A stretch of DNA of 64,000 bases from Palsa-459 sp035937595 (lineage in GTDB: Bacteria > Actinomycetota > Acidimicrobiia > Acidimicrobiales > RAAP-2). Below are positions 25,620 to 34,444 of the stretch, one piece after another. A model generated the notes under the pieces. The model had not been told where the DNA came from. It ran no database searches and was given only the letters and a program-made list of their open reading frames with translations. Both the position numbers and the translations under genes were made by a program. How positions within the stretch are numbered: the stretch's first letter is position 1; each line of letters starts with the position of its first letter. Where the stretch lies: contig DASZHS010000045.1 of assembly GCA_035937595.1 (NCBI GenBank), forward strand, positions 1 to 64,000. The letters are read 5' to 3'.

Positions 25620-26126
25620 ATCGGCACCGGCCAGGACATCGTCGTTCGCGACGCGACCGGGCGCGACTGGGACGCCGTCTACCCGATCTTCTCCGCCATC
25701 GTCGCCGACGGGCACACCTACGCGTACCCCGAGGGGCTGTCCTCGGACGAGGCCCGCGCCGCGTGGGTCGAGCCGCCGCCCGGCCGCTGCGTGGTGGCCA
25801 CGCTCGGCCCCGACGTCGTCGGCACGGCGAAGATGGGGCCGAACCGTCCGGGGCGGGGCGCCCACGTCGCGACCGCGAGCGTGATGGTCGCGTCCGAGCA
25901 CCGGGGCCACGGCGTCGGGCGTGCCCTCGGGCGCGAGGCCATCGCATGGGCGGGCGAGAACGGGTACCGCGGGATCCAGTTCAACGCCGTCGTGGCGTCG
26001 AACCTCGCCGCGGTGCGCCTGTGGCGCGAGCTGGGCTTCGAGGTCGTCGGTCGGGTCCCGGGCGCGCACGAGGACCGCACGCTCGGCGACGTCGACCTGC
26101 TCGTGATGTACCGATCGCTGCGGTGA
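25620..26126 (+). CDS. GNAT family N-acetyltransferase with non-standard start
   Basis: In one frame, from just after a stop at 25611-25613, the sequence encodes IVVRDATGRDWDAVYPIF, a central V-V-G-T-A-K-M strand and the acetyl-CoA loop EHRGHGVGRALGREA, a full-length GNAT domain of about 168 residues. There is no ATG, GTG or TTG before the domain; an ATC at 25620 lies eight bases after a TAGCGT box, the position other starts in the window take. Alternatively, dropping one C from the CCC run at 25617-25619 joins the frame to a GTG at 25610. A start at the internal GTG (25791) would cut the domain in half. Substrate unknown. Confidence 0.7.
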   Translation: MGTGQDIVVRDATGRDWDAVYPIFSAIVADGHTYAYPEGLSSDEARAAWVEPPPGRCVVATLGPDVVGTAKMGPNRPGRGAHVATASVMVASEHRGHGVGRALGREAIAWAGENGYRGIQFNAVVASNLAAVRLWRELGFEVVGRVPGAHEDRTLGDVDLLVMYRSLR

Positions 26127-26142
26127 GCCGCGCCCCTCGGCG

Positions 26143-28122
26143 TCAGTGCCGGGACGGCGCCATCGCCGGGACGCGGTGCTCGGCGAGCCACGTTGCCACG
26201 TCGCCGATCGGCATCGGGCGGGCCAGGAAGAAGCCCTGGGCGAGGTCGCAGCCCGCCTCGATCGTCGCCGCCCAGCAGGCCTCCGTCTCGACGCCCTCGG
26301 CGACGACCTGCAGCCCGAGGTTGTGCCCGAGGTCGACGACGGAGCGGACGATGGCGGCGTCGGCACGGCTCGTCGCGAGGTCGATGATGAAGCCGCGGTC
26401 GATCTTGAGCTCGTCGATCGGGAGCGTGGCCACGTAGCCGAGCGAGGTCTGGCCGCTTCCGAAGTCGTCGAGGCTGACGCGCACGCCCAGCGCGCGCAGG
26501 TCGCCGAGCACCCGTGTCGCCCCTGCCGGGTCCGCGAGGAGCGCGGTCTCGGTCATCTCGACGACCAAGAGCTCGGCGTGGAGCCCCGTCGCCGCGAGCT
26601 CGCGGCGGACGAGCTCGACGAACCCCGGCCGACCGAGGTTGCGCGCCGACACGTTGACCGCGACCGAGACCAGTCCCGAGACCACCTGGAGCTCGCAGAT
26701 GTCGGCCAGGGCGCGGTGCAGCACCCACTCGGTGAGGCGGTCGATGAGGTCCGACTGCTCGGCGAGCGGGACGAAGCGGTCCGGCGGGAGGAGCCCGAGC
26801 GTGGGGTGCTGCCAGCGCACGAGCGCCTCGAGGGCGTCGACTTGGCCGTCCGGCATGCGCGCCTTCGGCTGGTAGTGCAGCACGAGCTCCCCGGCGTCGA
26901 TCGCGTGTCGCAGCTCGCTCGCGAGCGAGAGGTTCGCCGCGTCGTAGAGGTCCTGGGACGGGTCGTAGCGCAGCACGCCGGCGTGCCGGGACTTCGCGGC
27001 GTACATGGCAACCTCCGCGCGCTGCAGCAGCTCGTCGACGTCGATGCCGTCCTCGCGGGCCATGACGTAGCCGATGGAAGAGTCGACCGACAGCGGGAGG
27101 CCGTTCACGAGCACCTCGCGCTCGACCGTGCTCCGGACACGCCAGAGCGCCCCCTCGGCGTCCTCGCAGTCGCGCAGGATGAGGCCGAACTCGTCACCGC
27201 CGAGGCGGGCCACCGTGTCGTCGGGTCGCAGCTGGTCCGCGAGGCGGGTGGCGAGCTCGGTGAGCAGCGCGTCGCCGTTCGAGTGCCCGAGGGTGTCGTT
27301 GATCTCCTTGAACCGGTCGAGGTCCACGATGGCGATCGCGACGGGGACGCTGCGCCGGGACGCGGCGGCGATCGCGACCGCGGCGCGCTTCTGGAAGACG
27401 ACGCGGTTCGGCAGGTCCGTGAGCGCGTCGTGCTCGGCGAGGTAGGTGTTGAGGCGGAGCTGGCGGCGGAGGCGCCGCGTCACCGACACCGAGATGCCGA
27501 ACAGCGCGACGTAGAGCGCGCCGAGCGCGAGGGCGAGGTCGCGGTACAGGCCGGTGAGCCCCGAGCTCACGTCGGCCTCGATCGGGGCGTAGGGGAGGTA
27601 CGCCTCGAGCACGCCGACGCGATGCGGCGGGGAACCGGCGCTGAGCGGGAGGTAGACCTCGACGGCCCGAGGGCCGACCTTCCCCAAGTCGTTGGCGTCG
27701 CTGTTGAGGTGTGTGAGGCGCGCGACCAACGCCCCGTGCGCGGCGTTCAGCGCGTCGTCCTCGGGGCGCTGGCGGAACCCCGAGCCGTCGTCGGAGAACA
27801 CCACGTTGCCCTGCAGGTCCCGGACGCGGAGCCGAAGCACCTCGTGGGAGCGGACCGCCGTGTCGACCAGGGCACGAAGGTCCGCGCGCTCCGTCGACGT
27901 CAACGGGGCGGAGAGCGGTCGGCCGTCGAGGATCGGCTCGACGGCGGTCTCGGCGATGAGCAGCGCCTCGGAGCGGCCCTCGGCGACCCCCCGTCGCTGC
28001 GCCTCCGAGCGGTACGACGACGCGAGCAGCAGACCGAGCACGACGACCAGGACCAGCCCGATCGCCGCGTAGGTGAAGAAGACCCTCGCCATCGTCTGGC
28101 GCCGTGCGCCCGGGTGCTGCAT
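26143..28122 (-). CDS. membrane-bound GGDEF-EAL cyclic-di-GMP protein
   Basis: A 659-residue protein. Two transmembrane segments (residues about 12-35 and 188-212) enclose a periplasmic sensor region of about 150 residues. A GGDEF domain (about 235-390) has an intact R-L-G-G-D-E-F active site, and an EAL domain (about 410-650) has LEALVRW, DDFGSG and VAEGVET, so both synthesis and hydrolysis of cyclic di-GMP look possible. Such proteins often use only one activity. It stands alone on the minus strand, convergent with the GNAT gene; no ligand for the sensor region is evident. Confidence 0.94.
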   Translation of the reverse strand: MQHPGARRQTMARVFFTYAAIGLVLVVVLGLLLASSYRSEAQRRGVAEGRSEALLIAETAVEPILDGRPLSAPLTSTERADLRALVDTAVRSHEVLRLRVRDLQGNVVFSDDGSGFRQRPEDDALNAAHGALVARLTHLNSDANDLGKVGPRAVEVYLPLSAGSPPHRVGVLEAYLPYAPIEADVSSGLTGLYRDLALALGALYVALFGISVSVTRRLRRQLRLNTYLAEHDALTDLPNRVVFQKRAAVAIAAASRRSVPVAIAIVDLDRFKEINDTLGHSNGDALLTELATRLADQLRPDDTVARLGGDEFGLILRDCEDAEGALWRVRSTVEREVLVNGLPLSVDSSIGYVMAREDGIDVDELLQRAEVAMYAAKSRHAGVLRYDPSQDLYDAANLSLASELRHAIDAGELVLHYQPKARMPDGQVDALEALVRWQHPTLGLLPPDRFVPLAEQSDLIDRLTEWVLHRALADICELQVVSGLVSVAVNVSARNLGRPGFVELVRRELAATGLHAELLVVEMTETALLADPAGATRVLGDLRALGVRVSLDDFGSGQTSLGYVATLPIDELKIDRGFIIDLATSRADAAIVRSVVDLGHNLGLQVVAEGVETEACWAATIEAGCDLAQGFFLARPMPIGDVATWLAEHRVPAMAPSRH

Positions 28123-28249
28123 AGCAGGCGCAAGTCTCGCCAGTTGTCCAGATGCTGTGGATCAACGCCGTGCCAACAGGCGGACAACTCTCGGCTCGAG
28201 CCCGCCTCGGACCCGGCGAGGCACACCCCGACGCCGAGGTCCGGCGACG

Positions 28250-28750
28250 CTACGGCGAGGCTGCGAACCCCGCCTCGACGAGGTGGCCGCGCACGCCGAG
28301 GGCGATCTCGTCCATCCGCGCCGGCTCGACGACGTCGAGGGACGCGCTGCCGAGGAGACCGAAGATCGACGGTCCGCGGTAGGCCTCGGGGAGGTCGGCG
28401 CCCCGCGGGACGACGTGGAAGTGGACGTGGTTGAACCCGACCGACTCCGCGAGCTGGAGCACGTAGGTCTTCTCGCAGCCGAGGACCGCCCGCAGCGCGG
28501 CACTGCATCCGCGCAGCAGCGGGCCGAGCTCGTCGGCCTCGACGTCGTCGAGCGCGTCGACGGTGACGACGTGGCGCAGGGGGAGCACCACGAGCCAGCC
28601 CTCGAGGTTGGCGTTGAAGGCGTGCGCCACGGTCCACCGCGAGGTGCGGATGATCCGCTCGCGCGGCGGCGGGTCCACCGCGCCGATCCGCGGGCACGCG
28701 AGGCAGGCCGCCTCGTCGTCGAGCACGAGGCGTGTGGCCGGAGCGCCCAT
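28250..28750 (-). CDS. HIT family protein
   Basis: A 166-residue histidine-triad protein with the motif NHVHFHVVPR, which gives the nucleotidyl-transfer histidines. An N-terminal C-L-A-C pair probably binds zinc, as in several HIT subfamilies. Members hydrolyse or transfer nucleoside monophosphates (for example AMP-lysine or diadenosine polyphosphates); the exact substrate is not predictable. It is divergently transcribed from the endonuclease IV gene across a 74-base gap. Confidence 0.92.
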   Translation of the reverse strand: MGAPATRLVLDDEAACLACPRIGAVDPPPRERIIRTSRWTVAHAFNANLEGWLVVLPLRHVVTVDALDDVEADELGPLLRGCSAALRAVLGCEKTYVLQLAESVGFNHVHFHVVPRGADLPEAYRGPSIFGLLGSASLDVVEPARMDEIALGVRGHLVEAGFAASP

Positions 28751-28812
28751 GGTCGCAGTCTGGCAGCCGTGCCGCGCGCTTCCTGCAGCACGGTGCGTGC
28801 GCGAGCCACGGG

Positions 28813-28818
28813 TAACCT
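28813..28818 (+). promoter_or_regulatory. -10 box TAACCT for leaderless nfo
   Basis: TAACCT ends six bases before the GTG of the endonuclease IV gene, with no ribosome-binding site between them. Confidence 0.5.
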
Positions 28819-28824
28819 GCCCTC

Positions 28825-29856
28825 GTGCTGATCGGAGCCCACGTCCGCGGCGGCGGCGCGCTGACGGACCGCCTCGTGCGCGGCGTCGAGCTCGGCGCCG
28901 ACGCCATCCAGGTGTTCACGCAGAGCCCGCGCGCCTGGAAGCCGACGCAGTACGCGCCCGACGTCCTCGCCGCGTACCGAGCAGCCGCCCACGCGCACCC
29001 CACCGTGCGAGCGACGTACTGCCACGCGACCTACCTCATCAACCTTGCGACACCGGACGACACCCTCTACTCGCGCAGCGTCGAGTGCCTCATCAACAAC
29101 CTGTCCGTCGCGAGGGGGATGGCCGCCTCGGGCCTGGTGCTGCACATCGGCAGCCACAAGGGAACCGGGACGGAGGGCGCCATCGCGCGGGTGGCCGAGG
29201 GCCTGCGGCGCGCCCTCGACGAGGCCAACGACCCCGACGACGCCGCGGCGCCGGCGTGCCCGATCCTCCTCGAGAACGCGGCCGGGGCCGGCGGCACGGT
29301 CGGCCGCACGCTCGAAGAGCTCGAGGCCGTCATCGTCGCAACCGACGAGGACGAGCGGCTCGGGGTCTGCATCGACACCCAGCACCTGTGGGCGAGCGGC
29401 GTCGACTACTCATCGGTGGCGCTCGCCGACGCCGTCATCGACGAGGTGCGGACACGGTTCGGCCTCGAGCGCCTGGGCTGCATGCACCTCAACGACTCAA
29501 AGGTCGAGCGTGGCTCGAACCGGGACCGCCACGAGAACCTCGGCGACGGCACGATCGGCGCGGCCGGGCTGGCGTCGCTCGTCGGGCACCCTGACCTCGC
29601 GACCACAGCGGCCCTCCTCGAGGTCCCCGGTGAAGGTGACGGTCCGCGGTCCGTCGACGTGGACGCAGCTCGAGCGATCCTGGAGGAGGGCTCGGCGATG
29701 CGATCGTCGCAGCGACCCTCCGCCGGCGCCGCGAAGGCCGCGAAGCCCGCCAGGTCCGCGACGAGCGCCAAGGCCGCGAAGCCCGCCAGGTCCCCGAAGG
29801 CGGCCAAGGACCCGAGCGCGACGACGAAGCGACGTGCACCGAAGAAGGGCGCATGA
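28825..29856 (+). CDS. nfo: deoxyribonuclease IV (AP endonuclease) with basic repeat tail
   Basis: A 343-residue AP endonuclease. The first 285 residues are endonuclease IV: MLIGAHVRGGGAL, the metal-binding V-L-H-I-G-S-H-K-G, LLENAAGAG, GVCIDTQHLWASG and CMHLNDSKVERGSNRDRHENLG, all zinc-site elements. The last 55 residues are a Lys/Ala/Pro tail with two copies of AKAAKPARS, absent from E. coli Nfo and probably a non-specific DNA-binding tail. The stop overlaps the fumarase ATG. Confidence 0.95.
   Translation: MLIGAHVRGGGALTDRLVRGVELGADAIQVFTQSPRAWKPTQYAPDVLAAYRAAAHAHPTVRATYCHATYLINLATPDDTLYSRSVECLINNLSVARGMAASGLVLHIGSHKGTGTEGAIARVAEGLRRALDEANDPDDAAAPACPILLENAAGAGGTVGRTLEELEAVIVATDEDERLGVCIDTQHLWASGVDYSSVALADAVIDEVRTRFGLERLGCMHLNDSKVERGSNRDRHENLGDGTIGAAGLASLVGHPDLATTAALLEVPGEGDGPRSVDVDAARAILEEGSAMRSSQRPSAGAAKAAKPARSATSAKAAKPARSPKAAKDPSATTKRRAPKKGA
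29734..29793 (+). repeat. 24-base direct repeat in the nfo tail
   Basis: Two identical 24-base copies (29734-29757 and 29770-29793, spacing 36 bases) encode the repeated KAAKPARS in the basic tail. A copy-number change would keep the reading frame. Confidence 0.85.
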
Positions 29857-31238
29857 CGTCGCGGCTCGAGTCGGACTCCATGGGCACCGTCGAGGTGCCT
29901 GCCGAGCACTACTGGGGAGCGCAGACGGAGCGGAGCCTCCACCACTTCGCGATCGGTCAGGACACCATGCCGCTCGCCGTCATCCACGCCTTCGGGATCC
30001 TGAAGGAGGCCTCGGCCGTCGTCAACCACGAGCTCGGGCTCCTCGACGAGACGCGCGCCACGCTGATCGAGCGGGCCGCTCGCGAGGTGGCCGAGGGCCG
30101 CCTCGACGCGGAGTTCCCGCTGCGGATCTGGCAGACCGGCAGCGGCACGCAGACCAACATGAACGTGAACGAGGTCATCGCCAATCGCGCGATCGAGCTC
30201 TCCGGTGGCGTGCTGGGCTCCAAGGACCCGATCCACCCGAACGACGACGTCAACCGGTCGCAGTCCTCGAACGACACGTTTCCGACGGCGATGCACATCG
30301 CGGCGGTCCTGGAGATCCGTCGCCGCCTGCGGCCGGCCGTCTCGGCCCTCCGCGACGCGCTCGCCGAGCGCGCCCGCGCCTTCGAGGACGTCACGAAGAT
30401 CGGGCGCACGCACCTGATGGACGCGGTGCCGCTCACCGTGGGACAGGAGTTCTCCGGGTACGTCGCGCAGCTCGACGCCGACCTCGTTCGCCTCGAGCTG
30501 GCCCTGCCCGCCCTGTACGAGCTCGCGGCGGGAGGCACCGCGGTCGGTACCGGGCTCAACACGCACCCGCAGTTCGCCGAGCGCGTCGCCAGCCAGATCG
30601 CGACGATGACCGGCGAGCCCTTCGTGAGCGCGCCCAACAAGTTCGCCGCGCTCGCTTCCCACGACGCGATCGTCTTCGCGCACGGCGCGATCCGCACCCT
30701 CGCGACGAACCTGATGAAGATCGCCGACGACCTGCGGTGGCTCGGCTCGGGGCCGCGCGCGGGCCTCGGCGAGCTCGTGCTGCCCGCCAACGAGCCCGGG
30801 AGCTCGATCATGCCCGGCAAGGTCAACCCGACGCAGTGCGAGGCCATGATCATGGTCGGGATCCAGGTCCTCGGCAACGACGCGGCCGTCGGGAACGCCG
30901 GCTCGAGGGGCAACCTCGAGCTCAACGTGTGCAAGCCCGTCCTCATCTTCAACTTCTGCCACTCCGTGGACCTGGTCACCGACGCGTGCGATCGATTCCG
31001 TGAGTTCTGCGTCGTCGGGCTGGAGGTGGACCGCGAGCGGGTGCGCGAGCACCTGGAGCAGTCGCTGATGCTCGTGACCGCGCTCAACCCCGTCATCGGC
31101 TACGACAAGGCGGCGCTCGTCGCCAAGCACGCCTACGAGGAGCACACGACGCTGCGCGACGCCGCCGTCGCGCTCGGCTTCCTCACGGGGGCGCAGTTCG
31201 ACGAGGCCGTGGTCCCCGAGGAGATGACCCACCCGTGA
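29853..31238 (+). CDS. fumC: class II fumarate hydratase
   Basis: A 461-residue enzyme of the fumarase/aspartase superfamily interconverting fumarate and malate. The signature GSSIMPGKVNPTQCE, the substrate-site TGSGTQTNMNVNEV, and the N-R-S-Q-S-S-N-D-T-F-P-T segment are those of class II fumarase rather than aspartase or argininosuccinate lyase. It begins inside the nfo stop and ends overlapping the pterin dehydratase GTG, so three genes form one unit. Confidence 0.96.
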   Translation: MTSRLESDSMGTVEVPAEHYWGAQTERSLHHFAIGQDTMPLAVIHAFGILKEASAVVNHELGLLDETRATLIERAAREVAEGRLDAEFPLRIWQTGSGTQTNMNVNEVIANRAIELSGGVLGSKDPIHPNDDVNRSQSSNDTFPTAMHIAAVLEIRRRLRPAVSALRDALAERARAFEDVTKIGRTHLMDAVPLTVGQEFSGYVAQLDADLVRLELALPALYELAAGGTAVGTGLNTHPQFAERVASQIATMTGEPFVSAPNKFAALASHDAIVFAHGAIRTLATNLMKIADDLRWLGSGPRAGLGELVLPANEPGSSIMPGKVNPTQCEAMIMVGIQVLGNDAAVGNAGSRGNLELNVCKPVLIFNFCHSVDLVTDACDRFREFCVVGLEVDRERVREHLEQSLMLVTALNPVIGYDKAALVAKHAYEEHTTLRDAAVALGFLTGAQFDEAVVPEEMTHP

Positions 31239-31522
31239 CACGACCGCCTCGTCTCGACGCCGGGACGATCGACCAGGCGCTCGCCTCGGCGCGCTCGCCG
31301 TGGGAGCGCACGGGCGACACCCTCGTCCTCGAGCGCCGGTTCTCGTCGTTCCCCGACGCGATCGCCTTCGTGAACGCCGTCGCGGACCAGGCCGAGGCGC
31401 GCAACCACCACCCGGACATCTCGATCCGTTACACCGAGGTCCGACTCGAGCTGTCGACGCATGACGCCGGTGGGCTCACCCAGCTCGACCTCGACCTCGC
31501 CGCGGCCGTCGCGCAGCTCTGA
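31235..31522 (+). CDS. pterin-4a-carbinolamine dehydratase
   Basis: A 95-residue protein matching the PCD/DCoH family: the active-site motif E-A-R-N-H-H-P-D, then Y-T-E-V-R-L-E-L and THDAGGLTQLDLDLA. Family members recycle 4a-hydroxytetrahydrobiopterin after aromatic amino acid hydroxylation or act in molybdopterin/folate side roles. No hydroxylase is encoded nearby, so the physiological role is open. It is translationally coupled to fumC (GTGA). Confidence 0.93.
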   Translation: MTRPPRLDAGTIDQALASARSPWERTGDTLVLERRFSSFPDAIAFVNAVADQAEARNHHPDISIRYTEVRLELSTHDAGGLTQLDLDLAAAVAQL

Positions 31523-31631
31523 GCGGCGTCGCGGTCCACGGGTGGATCCAGCCGCGCCCGCCTGGCTCCGAGCCGACGCCGAGGGCGAGCCGGCGGGCAC
31601 GCAGAGCTCCTGGCTCGGCGTGGACAGACCC

Positions 31632-31637
31632 TAGGAT
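31632..31637 (+). promoter_or_regulatory. -10 box TAGGAT for leaderless htpX
   Basis: TAGGAT ends six bases before the GTG start of the M48 protease gene and no Shine-Dalgarno sequence intervenes. Confidence 0.5.
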
Positions 31638-31643
31638 CGCAGC

Positions 31644-32606
31644 GTGTACAGCCAGATCGCGAGCAACAAGCGGCGCAGCGTCCTGTTCATCGGGGTCTTC
31701 TTCTTGATCTGGATCGCCATCGGGGCGCTCGGCGGGCTGCTGTTCATCGTCTTCGCCAGCCGGCACCAGGCCTACCAGGGCGGTCCGGTGACGACGACGC
31801 ACTACGGGATCGGTCCCGTCGTCGCGGGCATGGTCCTCTGCGCGCTGCTCGCCCTCGGCGGGGTGATCTACTCGCTCACCTCGGGAGCCGCCCTCGTGCT
31901 GCGGGTCTCCGGTGCGGTGCCGGCCGACCCCGTCCGCTACCAGCAGATCGACGACCTCGTCGCGTCCCTCGCGATCGGTGAGGGGATCCCGAAGCCCGCG
32001 GTCTACGTGATCGACGACCCGTCGCCGAACGCCTTCGCGACCGGGGTGAGCCCGCAGAAGGCGGCGATCACCTACACGACGGGGCTGCTCGGGATGATGA
32101 ACCGCGAGGAGCTCGAGGGCGTGACCGGCCACGAGATGAGCCACATAAAGAACCACGACATCCGTCTCCTGCTCGTGGTGGGCACCATGATCGGCATGGC
32201 CGCGCTGCTCGCGAGCATCCTGTGGCGCAGCGCCTTCTACTCGTCGATGGGCAGGAGCCGGGACAACTCCGGCATCATCCTCCTCGCCCTCGGCGGGATC
32301 CTCGCCCTGGTCGGGTTCGTGTTCGGCCCGCTCATCCGCCTCGCCCTCTCGCGGCGCCGCGAGTCGCTCGCCGACGCGAGCGGCGTGGAGCTCACCCGGA
32401 ACCCCGCGGGGCTCCTCAGCGCCCTGAAGAAGCTCCAGCAGAACGACGTGCCGTTCAAGAAGATGAACCACGCGACCGCCGCCATGTGCATCGACGACCC
32501 GCTCCAGCACCACGAGACCTGGACGCACCGCCTCTACGACACGCACCCGCCGATCGCAGAGCGCATCGCCGTGCTCGAGAAGATGGTGTCCGGCCAGACG
32601 GTCTGA
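31644..32606 (+). CDS. htpX: M48 family membrane metalloprotease HtpX
   Basis: A 320-residue zinc protease for membrane protein quality control. Two N-terminal transmembrane segments precede the catalytic H-E-M-S-H motif (near residue 170), two further hydrophobic segments follow, and the third zinc ligand lies in R-R-R-E-S-L-A-D-A-S. The order matches HtpX. LemA and PspA genes are next to it on the opposite strand; htpX and lemA are frequent neighbours in bacteria, which suggests a shared envelope-stress role. Confidence 0.94.
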   Translation: MYSQIASNKRRSVLFIGVFFLIWIAIGALGGLLFIVFASRHQAYQGGPVTTTHYGIGPVVAGMVLCALLALGGVIYSLTSGAALVLRVSGAVPADPVRYQQIDDLVASLAIGEGIPKPAVYVIDDPSPNAFATGVSPQKAAITYTTGLLGMMNREELEGVTGHEMSHIKNHDIRLLLVVGTMIGMAALLASILWRSAFYSSMGRSRDNSGIILLALGGILALVGFVFGPLIRLALSRRRESLADASGVELTRNPAGLLSALKKLQQNDVPFKKMNHATAAMCIDDPLQHHETWTHRLYDTHPPIAERIAVLEKMVSGQTV

Positions 32607-32714
32607 CGGCGGTCCCGCCGCCTCGCGACGCGCCGGCGGCGACGCCCGTCGGGTCCGCCCACCGAGCACGGTGCCGGCCGCGAGGGGTCCCTGCGGCGTC
32701 GAAGCAGGTGCCGC

Positions 32715-33380
32715 TCAGGTCGACTGCGGCGGTGGCCCTCCGGTGCCCGAGGCGGGCGGCGGCCCGGCGCTGCCGCTCGCCGGCGGCGGTCCGGAGGTCG
32801 CCGAGGCGGCGTCCGAGCCGGGGAACGACACCGTCGGCACCGCCCTGTCCGTCGCGTCGGCCTCGTAGAAGGCGACGGCCGTGAAGTGGAACATCCCCGC
32901 GATGAGGTTGCGCGGGAAGCTCTGCAGGGCCGTGTTGTAGTCGCGCGCGCTCGTGTTGTAGTAGCGCCGCGCGTACTCGATCTTGTCCTCGGTGGCCGTC
33001 AGGGTCTCCTGGAGCTGGACGAAGCTCTCGACGGCGCGCAGCTGCGGGTAGTTCTCCGCGACGGCGAACAGCGAGCGCAGCGTGCCCGAGAGGGCGTTCT
33101 CGGCGGCGGCGACCTTCGTCGGGTCGCCCGTCTGGCCGGCGGCGACCGCGGCGGCGCGGGCCTGGGTGACCGCCTCGAAGGTGCCGCGCTCGTGAGAGGC
33201 GTAGCCCTCGACGGTCGAGACCAGGTTGGGGATGAGGTCGTGACGGCGCTTGAGCTCGACGTCGATCTCCGACCAGGCCTCCTGGGTCCGGTTGCGACGC
33301 CGGACGAGACCGTTGAAGGCGGCCCACAGCCCGAGGGCCAAGAGGACCACCAGGACGACGATGACGATGACGATGGCCAT
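32715..33380 (-). CDS. LemA family protein
   Basis: A 221-residue protein with one N-terminal transmembrane helix (residues about 3-25), then NGLVRRRNRTQEAWSEIDVELKRRHDLIPNLV and the C-terminal R-Y-Y-N-T-S-A-R-D-Y-N motif, both invariant in LemA. After about residue 185 there is a proline-rich tail with GPPPASGSAG and GPPPASGTGG repeats. AAGGAG precedes the ATG. The gene follows pspA on the same strand and converges on htpX. Function of LemA proteins is not settled. Confidence 0.93.
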   Translation of the reverse strand: MAIVIVIVVLVVLLALGLWAAFNGLVRRRNRTQEAWSEIDVELKRRHDLIPNLVSTVEGYASHERGTFEAVTQARAAAVAAGQTGDPTKVAAAENALSGTLRSLFAVAENYPQLRAVESFVQLQETLTATEDKIEYARRYYNTSARDYNTALQSFPRNLIAGMFHFTAVAFYEADATDRAVPTVSFPGSDAASATSGPPPASGSAGPPPASGTGGPPPQST

Positions 33381-33445
33381 GGGACTCCTTCGGTGCTCGT
33401 CGTGACCGTACCAGCGCGCCCCGCGCGCAGCGTCGAGCGGGGCGG

Positions 33446-34198
33446 TCAGGCCTTGTCGGTCGCGGCCCCGCCACCTTCGAGCTCGGCCGCGGGCGCCGAC
33501 GACGCGCCGAGCTCGGCCTTCAGCCGCTCGAGCTCGTTGTCCACCTCGGCCGTCGTGGAGACCCGGTCGAGCTGGGCCTGGATGTCGTCGACGGGGTGCG
33601 ACAGGTCGGTGAGCGCCCCGCTCTGGATCAGCTCGTCCATCGCGCCCGAGCGCGCCTGCATCTGGGCGATCTTGTCCTGGGCGCGCTGCATGGCCGCCCC
33701 GGCGTCGCTCATCGACGAGGAGATCCCGGTCACGGCCTCGCTGATGTGCGTCTGGGCCTCGGCGGCCGTGTAGGTCGCCTTGATCGTCTCCTTGCGGGTG
33801 CGGAAGGCCTCGACCTCCGCCTGGAGCCGTCGCGAGGTCTCGATCAGCCGCTGCTCTTGGTCCGCCACCTGCTGGTGCTGGGCCTCGAGGTCGCCGAGCT
33901 GGCCGGCGACCACCGTGCGACGCTCGAGGGCGACGCGGGCGAGGTCCTCGTTGCCCTGGGCCAAGGCGGCCTTGGCCTGGGACTGGAGCTTGTCGCCCTG
34001 CTTCTTGAGCTCGTTGGCCTGCAGCTCGATGCGCTTGCGCGCCGTGGCGACGTCGGCGACCGCCCGGCGGACCTTGGTCAGGTTCTCGAGCTGCTTGTCG
34101 TAGGAGAGGTCGAGCGTCTCCCTCGGGTCCTCGAGCCGGTCCAGCGCCCGGTTCCCCTTCGCCTGGAAGATCGTGCTCAGCCGCTGCCAAAAGCCCAC
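33446..34198 (-). CDS. PspA/IM30 family protein
   Basis: A 250-residue, almost wholly helical protein beginning MGFWQRLSTIFQAKGNRALDRLEDP, the amphipathic N-terminal helix of PspA/Vipp1 proteins that binds stressed membranes, followed by long coiled coils (residues about 30-190). PspA proteins form ESCRT-III-like assemblies that maintain membrane integrity. It precedes lemA by 65 bases on the same strand, so the two are probably co-expressed. Confidence 0.93.
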   Translation of the reverse strand: MGFWQRLSTIFQAKGNRALDRLEDPRETLDLSYDKQLENLTKVRRAVADVATARKRIELQANELKKQGDKLQSQAKAALAQGNEDLARVALERRTVVAGQLGDLEAQHQQVADQEQRLIETSRRLQAEVEAFRTRKETIKATYTAAEAQTHISEAVTGISSSMSDAGAAMQRAQDKIAQMQARSGAMDELIQSGALTDLSHPVDDIQAQLDRVSTTAEVDNELERLKAELGASSAPAAELEGGGAATDKA

Positions 34199-34276
34199 GG
34201 GGCCTCCCCTCGCGGCAAGCCTACGCCGCAGGGGCTGGCGTCCGGCTGCCTCGCAGGTGGAGGACCCGCACCGGGC

Positions 34277-34300
34277 GGGGCGTCGCGCCGAGGGCGCCCC
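34277..34300 (-). terminator. possible hairpin after the ChbG operon
   Basis: A 6-bp GC stem (GGGGCG / CGCCCC) with a 12-base loop lies between the 38-codon gene and pspA. It is weak, but it is the only candidate separating the two minus-strand units. Confidence 0.3.
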
Positions 34301-34327
34301 GGTCGCCCGGCAGCTCGCGTCGGGCGG

Positions 34328-34444
34328 TCAGACCCCGAGCAGCGAGAGGTGGATCGCGCCGGCGCTCTCGGCGAGCACCAGGGCGATGGCCGCGGCGAGC
34401 AGGGCGAGCAGCGCCGCCCTCGCCGCGATCGCGCGCCCGCTCAC
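34328..34444 (-). CDS. 38-residue single-pass membrane protein
   Basis: A GTG overlapping the ChbG stop (GTGA) opens a 38-residue frame: a short basic start SGRAIAARAA, one hydrophobic helix of about 19 residues (LLALLAAAIALVLAESAGA) and a short end IHLSLLGV. It is too short for normal gene finders. Translational coupling and the membrane-helix profile argue that it is real; its function is unknown. Confidence 0.5.
   Translation of the reverse strand: MSGRAIAARAALLALLAAAIALVLAESAGAIHLSLLGV

Noticed and set aside
26146..28434. 762-residue plus-strand frame opposite the GGDEF-EAL gene
   Set aside because: Antisense shadow of a protein with intact GGDEF and EAL motifs.
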